This document shows positions 48,414 to 61,213 of a stretch of DNA of 64,000 nt, piece after piece (the first letter of the stretch is position 1; every line of letters begins with the position of its first letter). The position numbers and the translations under genes were made by a program. The stretch lies in the NCBI GenBank assembly GCA_023515745.1, contig JALECJ010000254.1, positions 1,550,001 through 1,614,000 of the forward strand, written 5' to 3'. The notes beneath the pieces were generated by a model. It did no database searches. It saw only the letters and a list, made by a program, of their open reading frames with translations, and had not been told where the DNA came from. Origin of the DNA: Amoeboaphelidium protococcarum (Eukaryota > Aphelidiomycota > Aphelidea).

Positions 48414-51407
48414 TCAGTCTTCATAATCTTCAAGAGGCGGACATGAGCAGATTAAGTTACGGTCACCATATGCATCATCTAGACGCTCAACGGTTGGCCA
48501 AAACTTGCCCCGCTGTCTGACACGAGTCCAATCAAGAGGGTATGCAGCACGTTCACGAGAATATGGACGAGTCCAGTCATCCTTCAGCAAAATCTCCAGT
48601 GGATGTGGAGCATTAGTCAAAATATTGTTATCCTTTGGCTACTTGCCATCAGCAACTTCCTAAATCTCCTGCCTGATAGAAATCATGGCATCGCAGAATC
48701 TATCCAACTCAGATTTGGACTCGGATTCTGTAGGCTCAATCATGATTGTATTTGCGACAGGCCATGACATTGTCGGTGAATGGAAGCCATAATCTTGCAA
48801 ACGCTTAGCCACATCAATAGCCTCAATGCCATACTTTGCAAATGGTCTAATGTCAACTATAAACTCATGGGCACACATACCATTCCTGTTCAAAAACAGA
48901 ATCTTGTAGTGTTCAGATAAACGCTTAGCCATATAATTAGCATTCAGAATTGCATGCTGCGTTGCCATCTTCAACCCTTTAGGTCCCATCATCTAAATGT
49001 ACGCCCATGAAATGGACAAGATACTAGCAGATCCAAACGGAGCCGCAGAGATAGATCCAAATGACAAATCACCACCAGTCTTCACAATAGGATGATCTGG
49101 TAGGAACGGAGTCAAATGTTGTTTGACAGCAATAGGTGCCTGACCAGGACCTCCACCACCATGAGGGATAACAAAAGTCTTGTGCAAATTGAGATGACAC
49201 ACGTCCGCTCCATAATCAGCAGGACGACACACTCCAACCTGCGCATTCAAATTAGCACCATCCAAGTAAACCTGACCGCCATGCTGATGAACCATCTCAC
49301 AAATCTCTTCCACTCCTTCATCAAAAACACCATAAGTAGATGGATACGTAATCATCATGGCTGCCAGATTGTCCTTATGCTTCGTCAACTTCTCCTTCAG
49401 ATCAACCATATCAAGACTACCATTAGCGTCACACTTCACCACAACGACATCCATTCCGGCCATTCCGGCACTAGCAGGATTAGTACCATGAGCTGAGACT
49501 GGTATCAGACATATTTTACGATGTTTGTCACCAATAGATTCCAAATAAGCTTTGATAGCACGCAAGCCAGCCAATTCACCTTGGGCACCAGAGTTCGGTT
49601 GCAAACTAACTGAATCAAATCCAGTGATTTCTGCCAGAGCATACGATAATTCTTACAACAGAGTACGGTAACCTTCACTTTAAGATGGAGGTACAAAAGG
49701 ATGGATATTAGAGAACTCTGGCCAAGTCACAGCCAACATCTCCGTGGTTGCATTCAACTTCATTGTACAAGATCCAAGAGGTATCATAGCATTGGCAAGG
49801 GACAAGTCCTTATTATGCAATCTTGTGATATAACGAAGCATCTCAGTTTCAGAGTGGTAAGAATTGAACACTGGATGCTGCATGAATTCAGACTAACGCA
49901 CAAATTCATCTGGAATACCAACCAGCTTATTAGCAACGTCTAAATCCTTGGCCACTTGAGCAATATCTGGAATACCAGACTCGCCCACATGACTTTGTAC
50001 GTATTGACCATCAACCAGAGTGGGCTTCTTTGCAAAGATCATAATCAAATTCTTCAAATCCTGCTCAGTCACAGTTTCATCAAAGGACACGGCCACAGTT
50101 TTCAAATCCACATGACGTAGATTGACACCTTTACTCTCAGCGTATCTGATTAAATCGTCTGCACTGTGGCCCAATTCAACAGTGACGGTATCAAAGAACG
50201 TTTCCGTCTTCACATGATGACCGAGACGCTTGATACTCTCAGCAAATACAGCAGTCATGGAGTGAATTCTGCGAGCAATGTTCTTCAGACCCTCAGGACC
50301 GTGATAGACAGCGTACATGGCACTCATATTAGCTAATAGAGCCTATGCGGTACAGATGTTGGAGGTGGCCTTCTCACGACGAATATGCTGCTCTCTAGTC
50401 TACAAAGCCAATCTATAAGCCTTCTTACCAGATGCATCTTTCGATACACCGACAAGACGGCCAGGCAGACGACGCTTATGCTCATCTTTACAAGCAAAGA
50501 AAGCAGCATGTGGACCACCAAAGCCCAAAGGCACACCAAAACGCTAGCTGTTACCGAAAGCAATATCGCATCCAAACTCACCTGGAGCCTTGAGCAGAGT
50601 CAGAGCCATCAGATCAGTGGCGCAACAAACTTGAGCACCAACGTCATGAGCCTTCTTGATATAGTTTTCACCATTCAGCACGCGGCCGTCGGTAGTTGGA
50701 TACTGTATCATGATGCCACTCAGATGATCCTTGTTGGCTTCAAAATCAAAGTGGGCCAAATCACCGACAATAACCTTAATACCGAAACCATCAGCTCTGG
50801 TCTTTACACAGGCAATAGTCTGTGGATGAATATCCTTGTCCACAAAGAACACCTTACGAAGACGCTTCGAAGCGGCAAAACACATGGTCATAGCTTCAGC
50901 AGCAGCTGTACCTTCATCAAGCAGACTAGCATTAGCAATGTCCATACCGGTAAGATCTGTTACCATAGTCTGGAAGTTCAACAGAGACTCCAATCTCCCT
51001 TGCGCGATCTCTGGCTAGTACGGAGTGTACTGCGTGTACCATTGAGGATTCTCCAAAATGTTGCGTTAAATAACAGGCGGCACAATAGTGTTATAATAAC
51101 CCATACCAATATAAGATTTCAGCTCTTAATTCTTACTGGCAATTTCCTTGAGGCGATTAACCAACTCCTTCTCCGTAAGAGGTTCATTCAAGTTGAGATC
51201 CTTGTTGAAAAGGATACTCGACGGCACAGTCTACTTGATAAGTTCATCCAGAGATGACACGCCACACACTTTCAGCATAGAGCCAACTTGCTAGTCATTA
51301 GAGCCCAAGTGACGTCTTGGAAATGTGTCCAGAGGTGCAAATGACGACATGCATCTCTTCGACTTACCACGCAAAGAACGCCTACTTACATTCTGCAAAC
51401 GTAGCAT
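48414..51407 (-). CDS. GLDC: glycine decarboxylase P-protein (mitochondrial)
   Basis: 997 residues in one exon, with stop TGA 48414-48416. [20 protein letters not shown] is a basic mitochondrial presequence. [18 protein letters not shown] and [19 protein letters not shown] are family signatures. The PLP-binding lysine near residue 740 is in [18 protein letters not shown]. Other strong matches are [29 protein letters not shown] and [17 protein letters not shown]-protein decarboxylates glycine and passes the aminomethyl group to the lipoyl H-protein in the glycine cleavage system of the matrix, feeding one-carbon metabolism. The other subunits are not in the window. Confidence 0.97.
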
Positions 51408-52505
51408 CTTAACACGTCCACACTTACAAGTTAATAATAACTTAAATGTATGAGTATAAATGTAAGATGAAGTAGCCGAGTTTATAACTTGACAGAAAAA
51501 AGTTAAAACTTGACAATAAACAATACAATACAGCTTCCCGTCGGCCCCAAGTAAAGAAGAAAGCCCAACGATCGAAAATGGAACGAACGCGAAAACTTTT
51601 CACGATGAAAGAATCGACGACGCGTTTCATCTCTTGAACGCCACACATCGTCTCGGCTCACACTGCGTTCCATTCCGTAAAGACCTCTTTCTATAGCGCT
51701 GCTCTTTTGAGGAGTTTGTTTCAGATCTAGATTTGGATTCTTCCGATAAGCTATATGCAGTCTTAAGTGATGATCATTGTTACGTGTCATCCGTTTGGTC
51801 ATCTGTCGGTTAGTGTATATAGTGATGTATTTACTTTTTGATTAATAAAGTAGTGGTTTGGGTCTTTGAAATATTCGAAGGTTTACTGAAGATGGCCCCA
51901 CAGATTATACTCGTTACTTTAAACTAATGATAATACCTATTTCAAGATTGTCAAATGGGTCAAGTTTGGTAATGAGTTTCAAGTTTGAGATTGTGAACGT
52001 TCATGGCTAGACTAATGTAATAACTGCCAACTTTTTTCGTCTCTATATAAGTCGATAGAGAATCGAAATCGTTACTCAACCATAACTGTCGATGATACTA
52101 AGTGAGAGTTCATTCCGGGAAGACGAGAGAATTGCCGATCTTCGTTAGTAACTTTAATATAGAGATACTTTTGTATAAACTCCAAAGCCTCAAATTGCGA
52201 TATTGTAACATTCTAAGTAGTATCCGTAGTTTTCTCCCAAATCATTATGCACTGCTAGTGAGTAAAATCATTTTTAATGTCACAGTTGCATTTGAGTGCA
52301 ACGTGAAACCTCTGATCCAATGACAGTCGAGGAGTCACGATGCTCAAAATCACGTTTTTGCGTTTCGCGTCAAGATTCGATCGGAAGATTGTTTCATAGA
52401 TTGATGTTCATTGTCTTGTGCTCTTCCTGATTAACACGGCGAATTATCAGACGCGCGGAAGAAATTATTATTATATTATATACTTATATAGATAAATAGA
52501 TTTAA
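51408..52505. other. long intergenic region
   Basis: Largest spacer in the window, between GLDC (minus) and the first Pro/Gln-rich secreted protein (plus). It has CGTTTCA at 51623-51629 and other TTTCG/TTTCA words near GLDC. An open stretch at 52102-52323 starts with GTG and shows no family resemblance. I see no gene, RNA or large repeat. Confidence 0.45.
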
Positions 52506-53193
52506 ATGCGGATGGTTTTACTTTGGAGAGCGATTTGGATCTTATCAGTATCTTTGGTATCAGTCCACTCTGCATCTATTTAATAGTCGCGATTATAGCC
52601 CAGTAATAGTCAACAGTAAGAGGTACAATTACATAAAAGGGGATTTATTGATTTTTTCAAGAATTTATTTGTTGGCCCTCCTCCTCCACCGCCCCCTCCT
52701 CCTCCTCCACCGCCTCCTCCGCCACCTGCTCCAATAGTCAATAAGAATGAAAACAAGATTGTCGTTTATGTACCTACACCTGCTCCTGCGACTCCTTCGC
52801 CACCTGCTACACCTCCTACTCCTGAGACTCTCTTGTAGGATGGCAAAGCTCCTCCGGCTGCTGCATAAACTCAGGCAAGAGCCTCTAATCCTGCGGGTCA
52901 TAAAAATAATCATCACAATCCTCAGGGAAGTGTTACCGCGCAATCTCTGACACCCCAGTAGCAATAGCAGCTTTAATAACAATAGCTATTATAGTAGCAA
53001 TAGATTTTGCACTAATAATAATAAGAGTAGCTATAACGCGAAGCTATGGCGGCTGGGGGTGATATCTCATCACGCGGAATGCATCCACCTTCCGCTCAGT
53101 ATCCTCAGCAAGGTATTGATGGATTTCCGTATACTCCAATGACTGGTCCAGGATAATAGATGTCAGCGCAAGACTTTGCGTATATGCAGCATC

Positions 53194-53244
<51 letters not shown>

Positions 53245-53570
53245 CATAACATCATCCGACTCCAGAATAATATGGACTCTAGTGGAATCAACAACATTCT
53301 CCGATGGCTAGATCCGGATAACAGAATTAGCTGGTGGAGAGTTATCAGTAAAATCCATATGAATTTATGAACGAATAAGCAATGCTAGAGTAATATTATT
53401 AAGGTGGCGCACATGGTGGTCACCATTCACAATAGTAATCAATGGGCTCACACGGTAAACATAGAAGCTCACATTAATCCTCTCATTAGCAGTTTGATCC
53501 TTAGCTTTTGGAGACTTAAATGATAAACCCTGCGGCTATTTAGTAAATGTAGCCACAGTAAATGTATTGA
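52506..53570 (+). CDS. secreted proline- and glutamine-rich low-complexity protein
   Basis: 354 residues with TAR=Gln, ending at TGA 53568-53570. Signal peptide MRMVLLWRAIWILSVSLVSV with cleavage near HSA. Next come a short basic/aromatic segment (KRGFIDFFKNLFVGP), an uninterrupted run of about 17 Pro, and a Pro/Thr/Ala stretch. The rest is Gln/His/Ser/Tyr-rich, containing a tract of CAA followed by 16 TAA codons. Composition suggests an extracellular structural or adhesive protein, perhaps of a cyst or spore surface; no family recognised. A similar design occurs at 56566-57267 on the other side of the WAVE gene. Confidence 0.72.
53196..53243 (+). repeat. (TAA)16 trinucleotide microsatellite coding for polyglutamine
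   Basis: Sixteen perfect TAA units in the reading frame of the secreted Pro/Gln-rich protein, directly after CAT CAA. Under a standard code this would be sixteen consecutive stops; here it encodes 16 Gln. Confidence 0.9.
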
Positions 53571-53667
53571 ATTAAGATTGCTTAATTTAAATATTAACAT
53601 TGATCATAAAAATATTGTTTATTCCCATTTCAAACTAGACACAAATCATAAACATCCAACATCAGTA

Positions 53668-55701
53668 TCATTCCCAGTCGTCATCATTCTCTTCATCATC
53701 AGATTCACCTTCACTCTCACTTGCTTCCAATGCAACTCTTCGCGCCAAAATAGACGCAACATCGTTACCACCACTAACACTCTTTTTTGCTTCAGCGGCG
53801 GACTTGGTCTGTATAGTAACCTTTCTCAAATTGACTCCACCACCACGGATACCATCCAGCATTTCATTACGCGAATCCTTCTTCACCGGCTCTGGCATCT
53901 GTCTCTAAGCGGCAGACTTAAGACCAGATCGCTAATTTAACAAGTCTGAGGCTAATTTACCATCGTTGGCAGACACCGGTGATTCCATAGCCATCGGTGG
54001 CGGAGGCGGAGGAGGTGCAGCTGGAGAATTAAAAGCAGGTGCTGCAGGTACATTAGCCATGGGAACAGGTGGTGGTCCTGCGGGCGGCATAGGGGAATCA
54101 AAGCCTGCAGGGGATTTTGGAATTAGTCCCATTACTGGCGGTGCTGGAATATTGCCCACAGGAGGAACGCCCGGAAATCCGGACATTGGCGACATCATTG
54201 GCAAAGGCATTTACGGTATTGATGATGGTTAACCAATTAGATTCGGCGGAGGCAGGCCCAAAGGCATTGGCGGCACACCCATACTACCCATCTACGGCGG
54301 CATTTTACCAATCATATTCATCATAGGAGGAGGCGGCAGATTACCCATATTACCGATGTTAAACATTGGTGGCACGTTTCCAATCATTGGAGGCGGGACG
54401 TTTGCAGCAATGTTCAAAGGCGGAACACCAGGAGGCATTGGAGGCATTGATATAGGAGAATTGAGCGGCGGAGCACTTGGAGGCATTCCAAATACACCTT
54501 ATGAGGTTCCGGGTGGCATTGGCGGCAATGGCATGTTACCTACAGGCGGTGGGGAAACGGGAGTCGAAGGAAATCCTCCAAATACATTTAAAGGCGGTGG
54601 AGCAGGAATACCAGAGCTCATGCCAGGCGTATTCTAAAAAGGTGGAGGCGGTGGTGGAGCCATGGCAGACGGAGGCGATTAAGGCATGATGTCATTAGGA
54701 ATGCTCGGTGTGTTATAATTGGCGACACTTATAGCAGGAGGAGCAAATTCTTGGTATGGAATATTAGAGGTTTAAAACTATTGCTGGGCAACATACTACT
54801 AAGGTGAAGCTGACTAAGACAAATCTTACTACTGTGGCATTGTCTCAACAGGCTACGGAGAACCGATTTAATCAACGATCAACTCACCAGCCTTATTATA
54901 CCTTTTTACCTGGACATCAGCAGCTTTAACAGCTTTACTCTTCTTAGACTCTCCATCCTTCTTCACCTTCTTCTTTTTCTTCTTACCTGCTCCGGTAGTG
55001 ACTAGAGTTGACTCTTCCTTAGCAGCCTCCTTCTCCATCAACAATCTCCATTACTCGATAAAGAACTGCGGATAAGAGTAATGCTTCATACTGCTCGATC
55101 CATCTTCCCTGAACTGATCCAGCATCTACAGCATTGGTGGAGCCATGCACTTCTTTCGGTAAATATCTCTGATAGCCAATGGCAGATGAGATCCATTCTT
55201 ATCACTGGGGCCGGCAGCGAACAATTGCTGATCAGGTGCAAATGGGTTCTTGTAATCAGTTCTCTCATTACCAAGCCCATCCGTAAGCAGCTAAGAACTC
55301 ATCTTCTCCTAAACGAGCGGAATCACCTTCTTCAGCGCTTCAACTCTCTGAGCAGAACTGTCCAATCTCTACTGAATCTTGTCCAAGTGCTGCTTAGTTG
55401 ACTCAAATAACGTGGCAGACACTTTGGACAGTTGAGACAACTGTTCAAACATCTTGGACATTTAGATTAGATTCACAGTCTGGGCAACATAAACTGGGTT
55501 ATTTCCCTCCACTTATAAACCGCTTTAAGACTCTATGAGAAAACGCTATTATTACTACAAGCCAGCATCCTCCTGAGACTCACCAAAGAACTTGGTGTTC
55601 AGCAGAGACTTGTATAAAGGCTGACCAGCAGAATTGACAGGATACAACTGACGGGATGGATCTACAGAAGGCACATTGATATGATACTTGATCAAAGTCA
55701 T
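53668..55701 (-). CDS. WAVE/SCAR homologue, Arp2/3 activator
   Basis: 677 residues, intronless, from MTLIKYHINVPSVDPSRQLY to TGA 53668-53670. The N-terminal ~190 residues are helical with a SCAR-homology-like layout (FEQLSQLSKVSATLFESTKQ). A Lys-rich basic stretch follows (GKKKKKKVKKDG), then a long Pro/Met/Gly-rich region with repeated PPP runs. The C-terminal VCA module has a WH2 motif SRNEMLDGIRGGGVNLRKV near residue 610, a connector and an acidic tail ending in DDDWE, whose Trp is the Arp2/3-contacting residue. WAVE proteins drive branched-actin protrusions downstream of Rac. The I-BAR/SH3 and LASP-like genes at 5.5-8.2 kb are possible partners. Confidence 0.88.
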
Positions 55702-56565
55702 TATAGTAAGGTGCTTAAATGCTTAAATGCTTAAAAGAGTGAATTTGTATCAAGCTGATGATTAATATTTAACCACAACAATAGGGGAAATGAACGAACG
55801 AACGAAAGACTCGCCGATTGTTTCAACTCTTTGAAGGAGGAAAACTCTGAGCGCCGGCAGCTTTGTGAAACAGAATGACTGATGATTGGCAGGTTTCCTT
55901 TGTTCGCGCGCTGACAATTCTACAGCTGACTGTAGAATACACCTGGTACAATATTCTCTAAATCAGCGGTTGATTCGGCGCACTTTAGAAAAAGTCATGT
56001 AATCAGAGCAGTTTCGGGCTCGTTCTGCAACGTTTGGGCCCCAAGTTGGGCTGATTCGATTTAATTGCAGTACGACTGTTTTGAGACTTAAATTTTAATT
56101 CTGGGTGATTATTATAGTGTCAATTTTATTTTCCAAGTATCAGTAGTGATGTAACTTAGTTCACCATAAATACCACGGTAACCCTTTGACTTTAGTTACA
56201 GTAGACTCAATAATTTAAGAAGCTGATATGTACACTGTTTCAAGTGGAGCTTCATTGGAGAGGCTAAAACTGTATCTCCTTTTTATTATACATGAGACAT
56301 CTATTGCAACCTTAATACTTGGCAATTGCGCGTGTATTTTAGTGTTGGGAGTGATTTTTGGAATCTGAATTTTCCTATTGGCTGTTGCGATCTTAATCTC
56401 GTGTTAGCACAACTCTGATCATGATGTTGTACGTAGCGTGTCCAATGTCACGATATAAACTAGGCTCTGATATTCTCTTCTAGATTTTACATTCAGTGAA
56501 GCCTGTCTCTAGGAGGATAATACAAAATTAGAATTTACATAGAAAGCAGATTAGTATCGCTAAAA
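55702..56565. promoter_or_regulatory. divergent promoter region (WAVE / secreted protein)
   Basis: 864-bp spacer between divergent starts. It has a GAACGAACGAACGAA run (about 55793-55806) and TGTTTCA/TGAAAC words near WAVE. No gene recognised. Confidence 0.4.
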
Positions 56566-57267
56566 ATGTTGTTTCGACAATAGTGGATGACAAATGCAAT
56601 TGCGATGATCGTATTGTTGATCAGTCTGACATCGATCTAAAACACCGAAGCACTGACTATAGTGAGAAGCTCTAACGAAGCGTGTGCTGATAATAATTGT
56701 AAAGGCACAGAAAGCGTTCAGCATTTAAAAAAGAGATTTGTCGGAGCCTTGGTCGGAGCAGCAGGATCAATTGCAACGGAGATGCTCGGCTAAGGTATGA
56801 GTCAAAGTCGATCGGCAGATCCAGCACCTCCTCCTGTAGTAGTCGCCCCACCTGCTCCACCTAGCAATGTCAAGAACAATAATGTGAATGACATAAAGAT
56901 TAACGTACCTCCCGCACCTCCCACTGCGCCGCCTCCTCCAACTGCTGCTCTTCCTGTGCAAAGTCATCTTGGCGCGCAAATGCCACAAGGCTATTCATAG
57001 TACCAAGGTTAGCAGTATCAAGGCGCGTATGCATCAAACAATGGCGGTTTGTAAAGGAATCAAGACCGATACGCAGAATAATATGCTGGAATGAGTGATC
57101 GTGGTTTCTAATAATAAGTCGGTCAATAATAGCAGTTTGCATAGTAAGGTGTTTAACCATACGCGGGGTAGCAGGCAGATTATTACAATAACTACGCGTA
57201 ACAGTATACGTAACAGTAGTATCCTCCTCATGTAGGCCATTATCCTTATGCACCTGCCGGTTATTGA
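56566..57267 (+). CDS. secreted proline-, glutamine- and tyrosine-rich protein
   Basis: 233 residues, TGA at 57265-57267. The N-terminus is hydrophobic (AIAMIVLLISLTSIQ) and fits a signal peptide. It is followed by a short ordered part with two Cys (NEACADNNCKG) and a Gly/Ala helix (FVGALVGAAGSIATEMLG). A Pro/Val/Ala region (PAPPPVVVAPPAPPSN) comes next, and finally a Gln/Tyr/Gly-rich tail, GYQ and QYAQ-like, with many TAG/TAA codons. Overall order (signal, short ordered part, poly-Pro, Gln-rich tail) is that of the protein at 52506-53570; they may be distant paralogues. Probably an extracellular matrix-type protein; no family recognised. Confidence 0.68.
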
Positions 57268-57607
57268 TCGATAATAGTTTGGTGATGACTTTTTATAAAT
57301 TTATTAGATCCCTGATTTTAAATGGAGTTTACATCTACGCGTATTATGACATGATCAATGTGTTACGACATATCGAATGAAACATCCTTCTTCTACTATA
57401 CCAGGGTTTCTTTTCTCTTCAATATCGCAGCGAACGAACGAACTTCCTTTCTTTCTCTAAATTCCTCGGCGTGTTCTCTGAAACTGATTGAAATTCGGAT
57501 TTCGTGACTTTTATCATTTATACTTTACTGGTGGATTTACTTCTGATATATCTAGTATTCGTTAATTTTAAACATCACTAGACTGGAGTTTAAATAACTC
57601 TTTAGAC
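57268..57607. other. intergenic, SPT20 promoter side
   Basis: Short spacer with a CGAACGAACGAAC run at about 57431-57442 upstream of SPT20. Nothing else seen. Confidence 0.4.
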
Positions 57608-60600
57608 ATGGCGAAAGTTTTGCGTTCTGATGACGATCATCATCAGCATCCTCCACCGCCGTAATTGACCAAGACTGATAGCAACAGTTCTATACTGCAG
57701 TGTGAGCAGCATTATTAAAAGATTCGAAATTTACTGAACAAGTAGATGGATCATAGAGTGGAGTCTAAGCAATTGATGCAGATTCTGGACTATAATGAAA
57801 AGATTCATTTATCCCTGGTCAAGGTGAGGAGCAGACAGAGCGGCATAATCTCTGACCACAATCACAGTCTATTGAAGAAACGTCTTGCTGATGTTCAGGC
57901 CAAGGAGATGTTGAAAGATAAGCGGTTTACACGAGCATTTGCGCTTGATAAAGTACCAGAGTTCAAGTCATCGCTCTCGATTGAATTGCACAATAGTTAC
58001 TTTAAAATTGGACTCTGTCAGACTCTGTTCCCGTACCAAGGACCATATTACAAGATTTTGGTGGAACTAGTCGAGTATCATGAATTTGGCCCAGAGTTAT
58101 TGAAGCTTCTTGATCTCAGCAGTGCCGTCTTTTATGAAGGAGGGATTGTGGTGGAGTTGACAATTATCCTGAATGAAGATGATCGTAATTAGGAAGTGGT
58201 AAATATAATGGCTTTCCCCACCGCAGAGGCTTTGATGGTGGATCTAGAGAGAGTCAAGGATAAGCTGTAGCTGTCAGAGTCGTAAATGCTAGAATTTGAG
58301 GCTAAAATCTTGACTATCAGTCATCAAGTCTGTCTTAATCCGAGTCCTTTAGTGGGACGATCCCTGAATCAGGTGGAATATAATAAGAGAAAGTTCAACA
58401 TTGTAAAGAGACATGATTATAGATAGTTTAGATTCACCGATCAATCCGTCCTTAGTGTCAGTGAAGAGGATAGTGAAATGGAGATGATTATGGCTTTTGA
58501 ATTCAATTTGCCCGGATCTATAGCTGAATCCGGCGGCGTCGCTGATTAAATTGCATCTTCTAATAAATCTTCTATTGGTAATGGCTCCAGTTTAATTAAT
58601 GGAGATTGCAGTAGTAATGACAATAAGAATGCTATTAATGCTGGTACAACTAACACTAATAGTGCTGCTTAAGCTTTTAAGCGAAAGAACTTCTTTAACA
58701 CTTTGCTTGAGTTAAAGAGCGCTGAGGCTGAGAAATCCACGCAATAGCTCCCCTCTGTGGACAAGAATAGTCAACGTGGATTTAGAAGAAGGGATCGTGA
58801 TGGTGTATTGCAGAAACTAATTCGCACCATTAGATATGTGAAGCAGCCATTGATTGTGTTGCCTGAGCGAAAGTAGCCGGAGCCTTAATTCACAATTGTG
58901 AACATCTACGCCAACTCCGATTCCACATTTGATATTGAGATAGGGTGTGGAAGTGAAGTGGACACTTGTAAGAATGGCTATCATCGGACATTTACATTGA
59001 CTGATTCTTCTCAGACTGAGCTCTATCTCCGTCATTTCAACATGCTGTACACTTAGTGCGAGTAGAATCAGTTGTCTAATGACTATCGATCTCAGAATGA
59101 TGTCAATTAGATTGTGTATGCGCTATAGTAGCAGTAGTAGAAGCTTGATAAGTAGGACAAGATACATTCACCATTATTGGCAGGCGGTATAAAGCCGTCT
59201 ACTGATAACGCTGCCGCTTTGAATAAAGATGGTGGTGCCAATGGATCATCTGGATAGTTGTAGAATGGGGCTTAGCACCTGCGTCAGTTAAGCAATGGAT
59301 TTAGTAATATCGTGCCTCTGTCCTAGCAATTGAAATAGACTGGCAGTACTGGAAAGTCAGGAAAAGGGAAAGCTTAATAGTAGTAGTAGTAGTAATTGCA
59401 GTAAACACTAGCCTCTCAGTAATCTTCTAATGTTGATCTTGCCTAGTCCGTTTAGGGAACCAGTAGAAAACACAGCTTAGGTCCTGTTGGTATGGTCAAT
59501 CTATCCCCTTCCACTTCAAAAAGTCAGCTCAGTGGTGGATTAGAGCAATCCTAGCTAGATGGGTCTAACAGAATGTCCTTTGGTGGCGATGCTCCTTAGC
59601 TCAATTAATATCAGGCAGCATAGTCTAATTAGTCTTCTATTACTGCTTAATCTGGCAACATGTAAAGAGCAAATGTTGTCACATCTCCGACTAATTCTGC
59701 ATCGAGTTCGACTAATTCTCTTATTCCTATGGGCGTTGCTAATAGCAATAATGGCAGGAACAGTTAGCTCAACTTCAAAGATCTCTCTAAATTTCAGTAG
59801 AATCAACTTAAAAACTAATCGCTTCTGTAAAATAATGCCGATATCAGTGGAAGTAGTGCTGGCGGATCTAGGCTAGGAGGTGTCTAGTAGCAGCTCCAAT
59901 TATAGAATTAGAGTCCGAAATCTAGCGAAGGTGGTACACCTGTAAATTTGTCCAAAGCTTTCGTATAGTAATTGTTGAAAATGCCTCCTGATTAAGTGCC
60001 TGAAGAGTATAAGAATTTCACTGCACAGCTGAAGTTGAAGATTGCCAAACATTAGTAGATGAAGAGTCGTCAACTGGCAGGTTAAGGTTAGAGCAGTCCT
60101 CAACAATAGTAATAATAATCTGCGACACCTATTCCGGCTGATACTCCACCTGGGTCATCAGTAAATTCTGTACCTTTGGCTTAAGGTAATGGGAACTAAT
60201 TATCTTAGAATTTAAGTCAGCTTTAGCAATTGTAGGCGTCTGGTCTCACCTAGTAATAATAGTAGCTGCTCTTGCTGAAATAGTAATAGTAATAATAGTA
60301 GTAGGCTTTGCTTTAGTAACAGCTTCGGCTCTAGCAGCAGCAGTAGTAGTAGTAATAGACATTGCCTCAACAGTAGTAGTAGTAACAGATGTTGCAGTCT
60401 CAGCTTACTATGTAGCAATAGGCGCAGTTGCTTTAGAAATAGCTTCTTAACTAGAGTTCTGCGTAATAGCTACTCCAACTGTAGTAATAACTTGCTTAGT
60501 AGGGAAACAATGGCTCCACTCTGACTCCTGCTTAGATGTTACAACTGTAGTAGCAGCTTCTTTTGTAGTAGTAGCAGCAGTAGTCAATGCAGTCTAAATA

Positions 60601-61111
60601 GTAGCCTTAGATTGGGAAAACTTAATCGACTTTAAATTTATTGCAATTATAGCAACAGCTATAATAAGGTGGTTAATTGGGCGGTAATTTAGCTAGATCG
60701 GCCAGTAGCAACATCCAACTTCCGCTGAATTTTAGTGGTATATCAGGCAACAGTAATAATGCGCTTGGAAATATTGGTCTCTCTAATAGTGGTGCTAGCT
60801 CCGGTTTAGACTTGAATAATCTTAGTGCGCTGTTGGGAGCACAAAATTCGGCAGGTCAAGGTGTTAATCCTTAACAGATTTGGAATTCAAATCAAATGGC
60901 GGCACAGTAGCTGCCTCAATCTCAGCTCTCATAATCAGCCTCTAACGCCAATTTTAGCAATAATCAGGCAATGTAGAATCTTTTGCGGCAGTAGATTTTG
61001 TTGCAGTAATAATAACTGTAGCAATAGAATTTCAATCCAACATTGTAATCCTCTGGTGGTAAGCCCAAAGGTGGCGGTAAGAAAGGTAAAAAGTAGTAGC
61101 AAAAGCAGTGA
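57608..61111 (+). CDS. SPT20: SAGA complex subunit SPT20 (SUPT20H/FAM48A family)
   Basis: 1167 residues in one TGA-terminated frame (stop 61109-61111). The conserved domain lies around residues 140-265: FGPELLKLLDLSSAVFYEGG, VVELTIILNEDD, then ESQMLEFEAKILTISHQVCL and VEYNKRKFNIVKR. These align with the SUPT20H region ending in LLYNKQKMN. Downstream it is disordered with many Gln tracts, mostly TAG and TAA codons (for example around 60210-60420 and 60530-60670), and ends in a basic KKGKK tail. SPT20 is a structural subunit of the SAGA histone-acetylation coactivator, and Gln-rich tails are usual in the family. Without TAR=Gln it would be cut into dozens of fragments. Confidence 0.85.
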
Positions 61112-61213
61112 TTTATGAGCAAAGTAATATACTGTTAATTGAAAATAGGGCTTAAAGTTTTAAAGTGTCAAATGTTGATAGAAATACCGTTTATAATCTG
61201 TCAATAGCACTAT

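Noticed and set aside
52102-52323. Open frame in the long spacer after GLDC
   Set aside because: Begins with GTG, no ATG, no recognisable domain.
53176-53370. Plus-strand open frame with a poly-Asn run
   Set aside because: It is a shifted frame of the TAA repeat inside the secreted Pro/Gln-rich gene.
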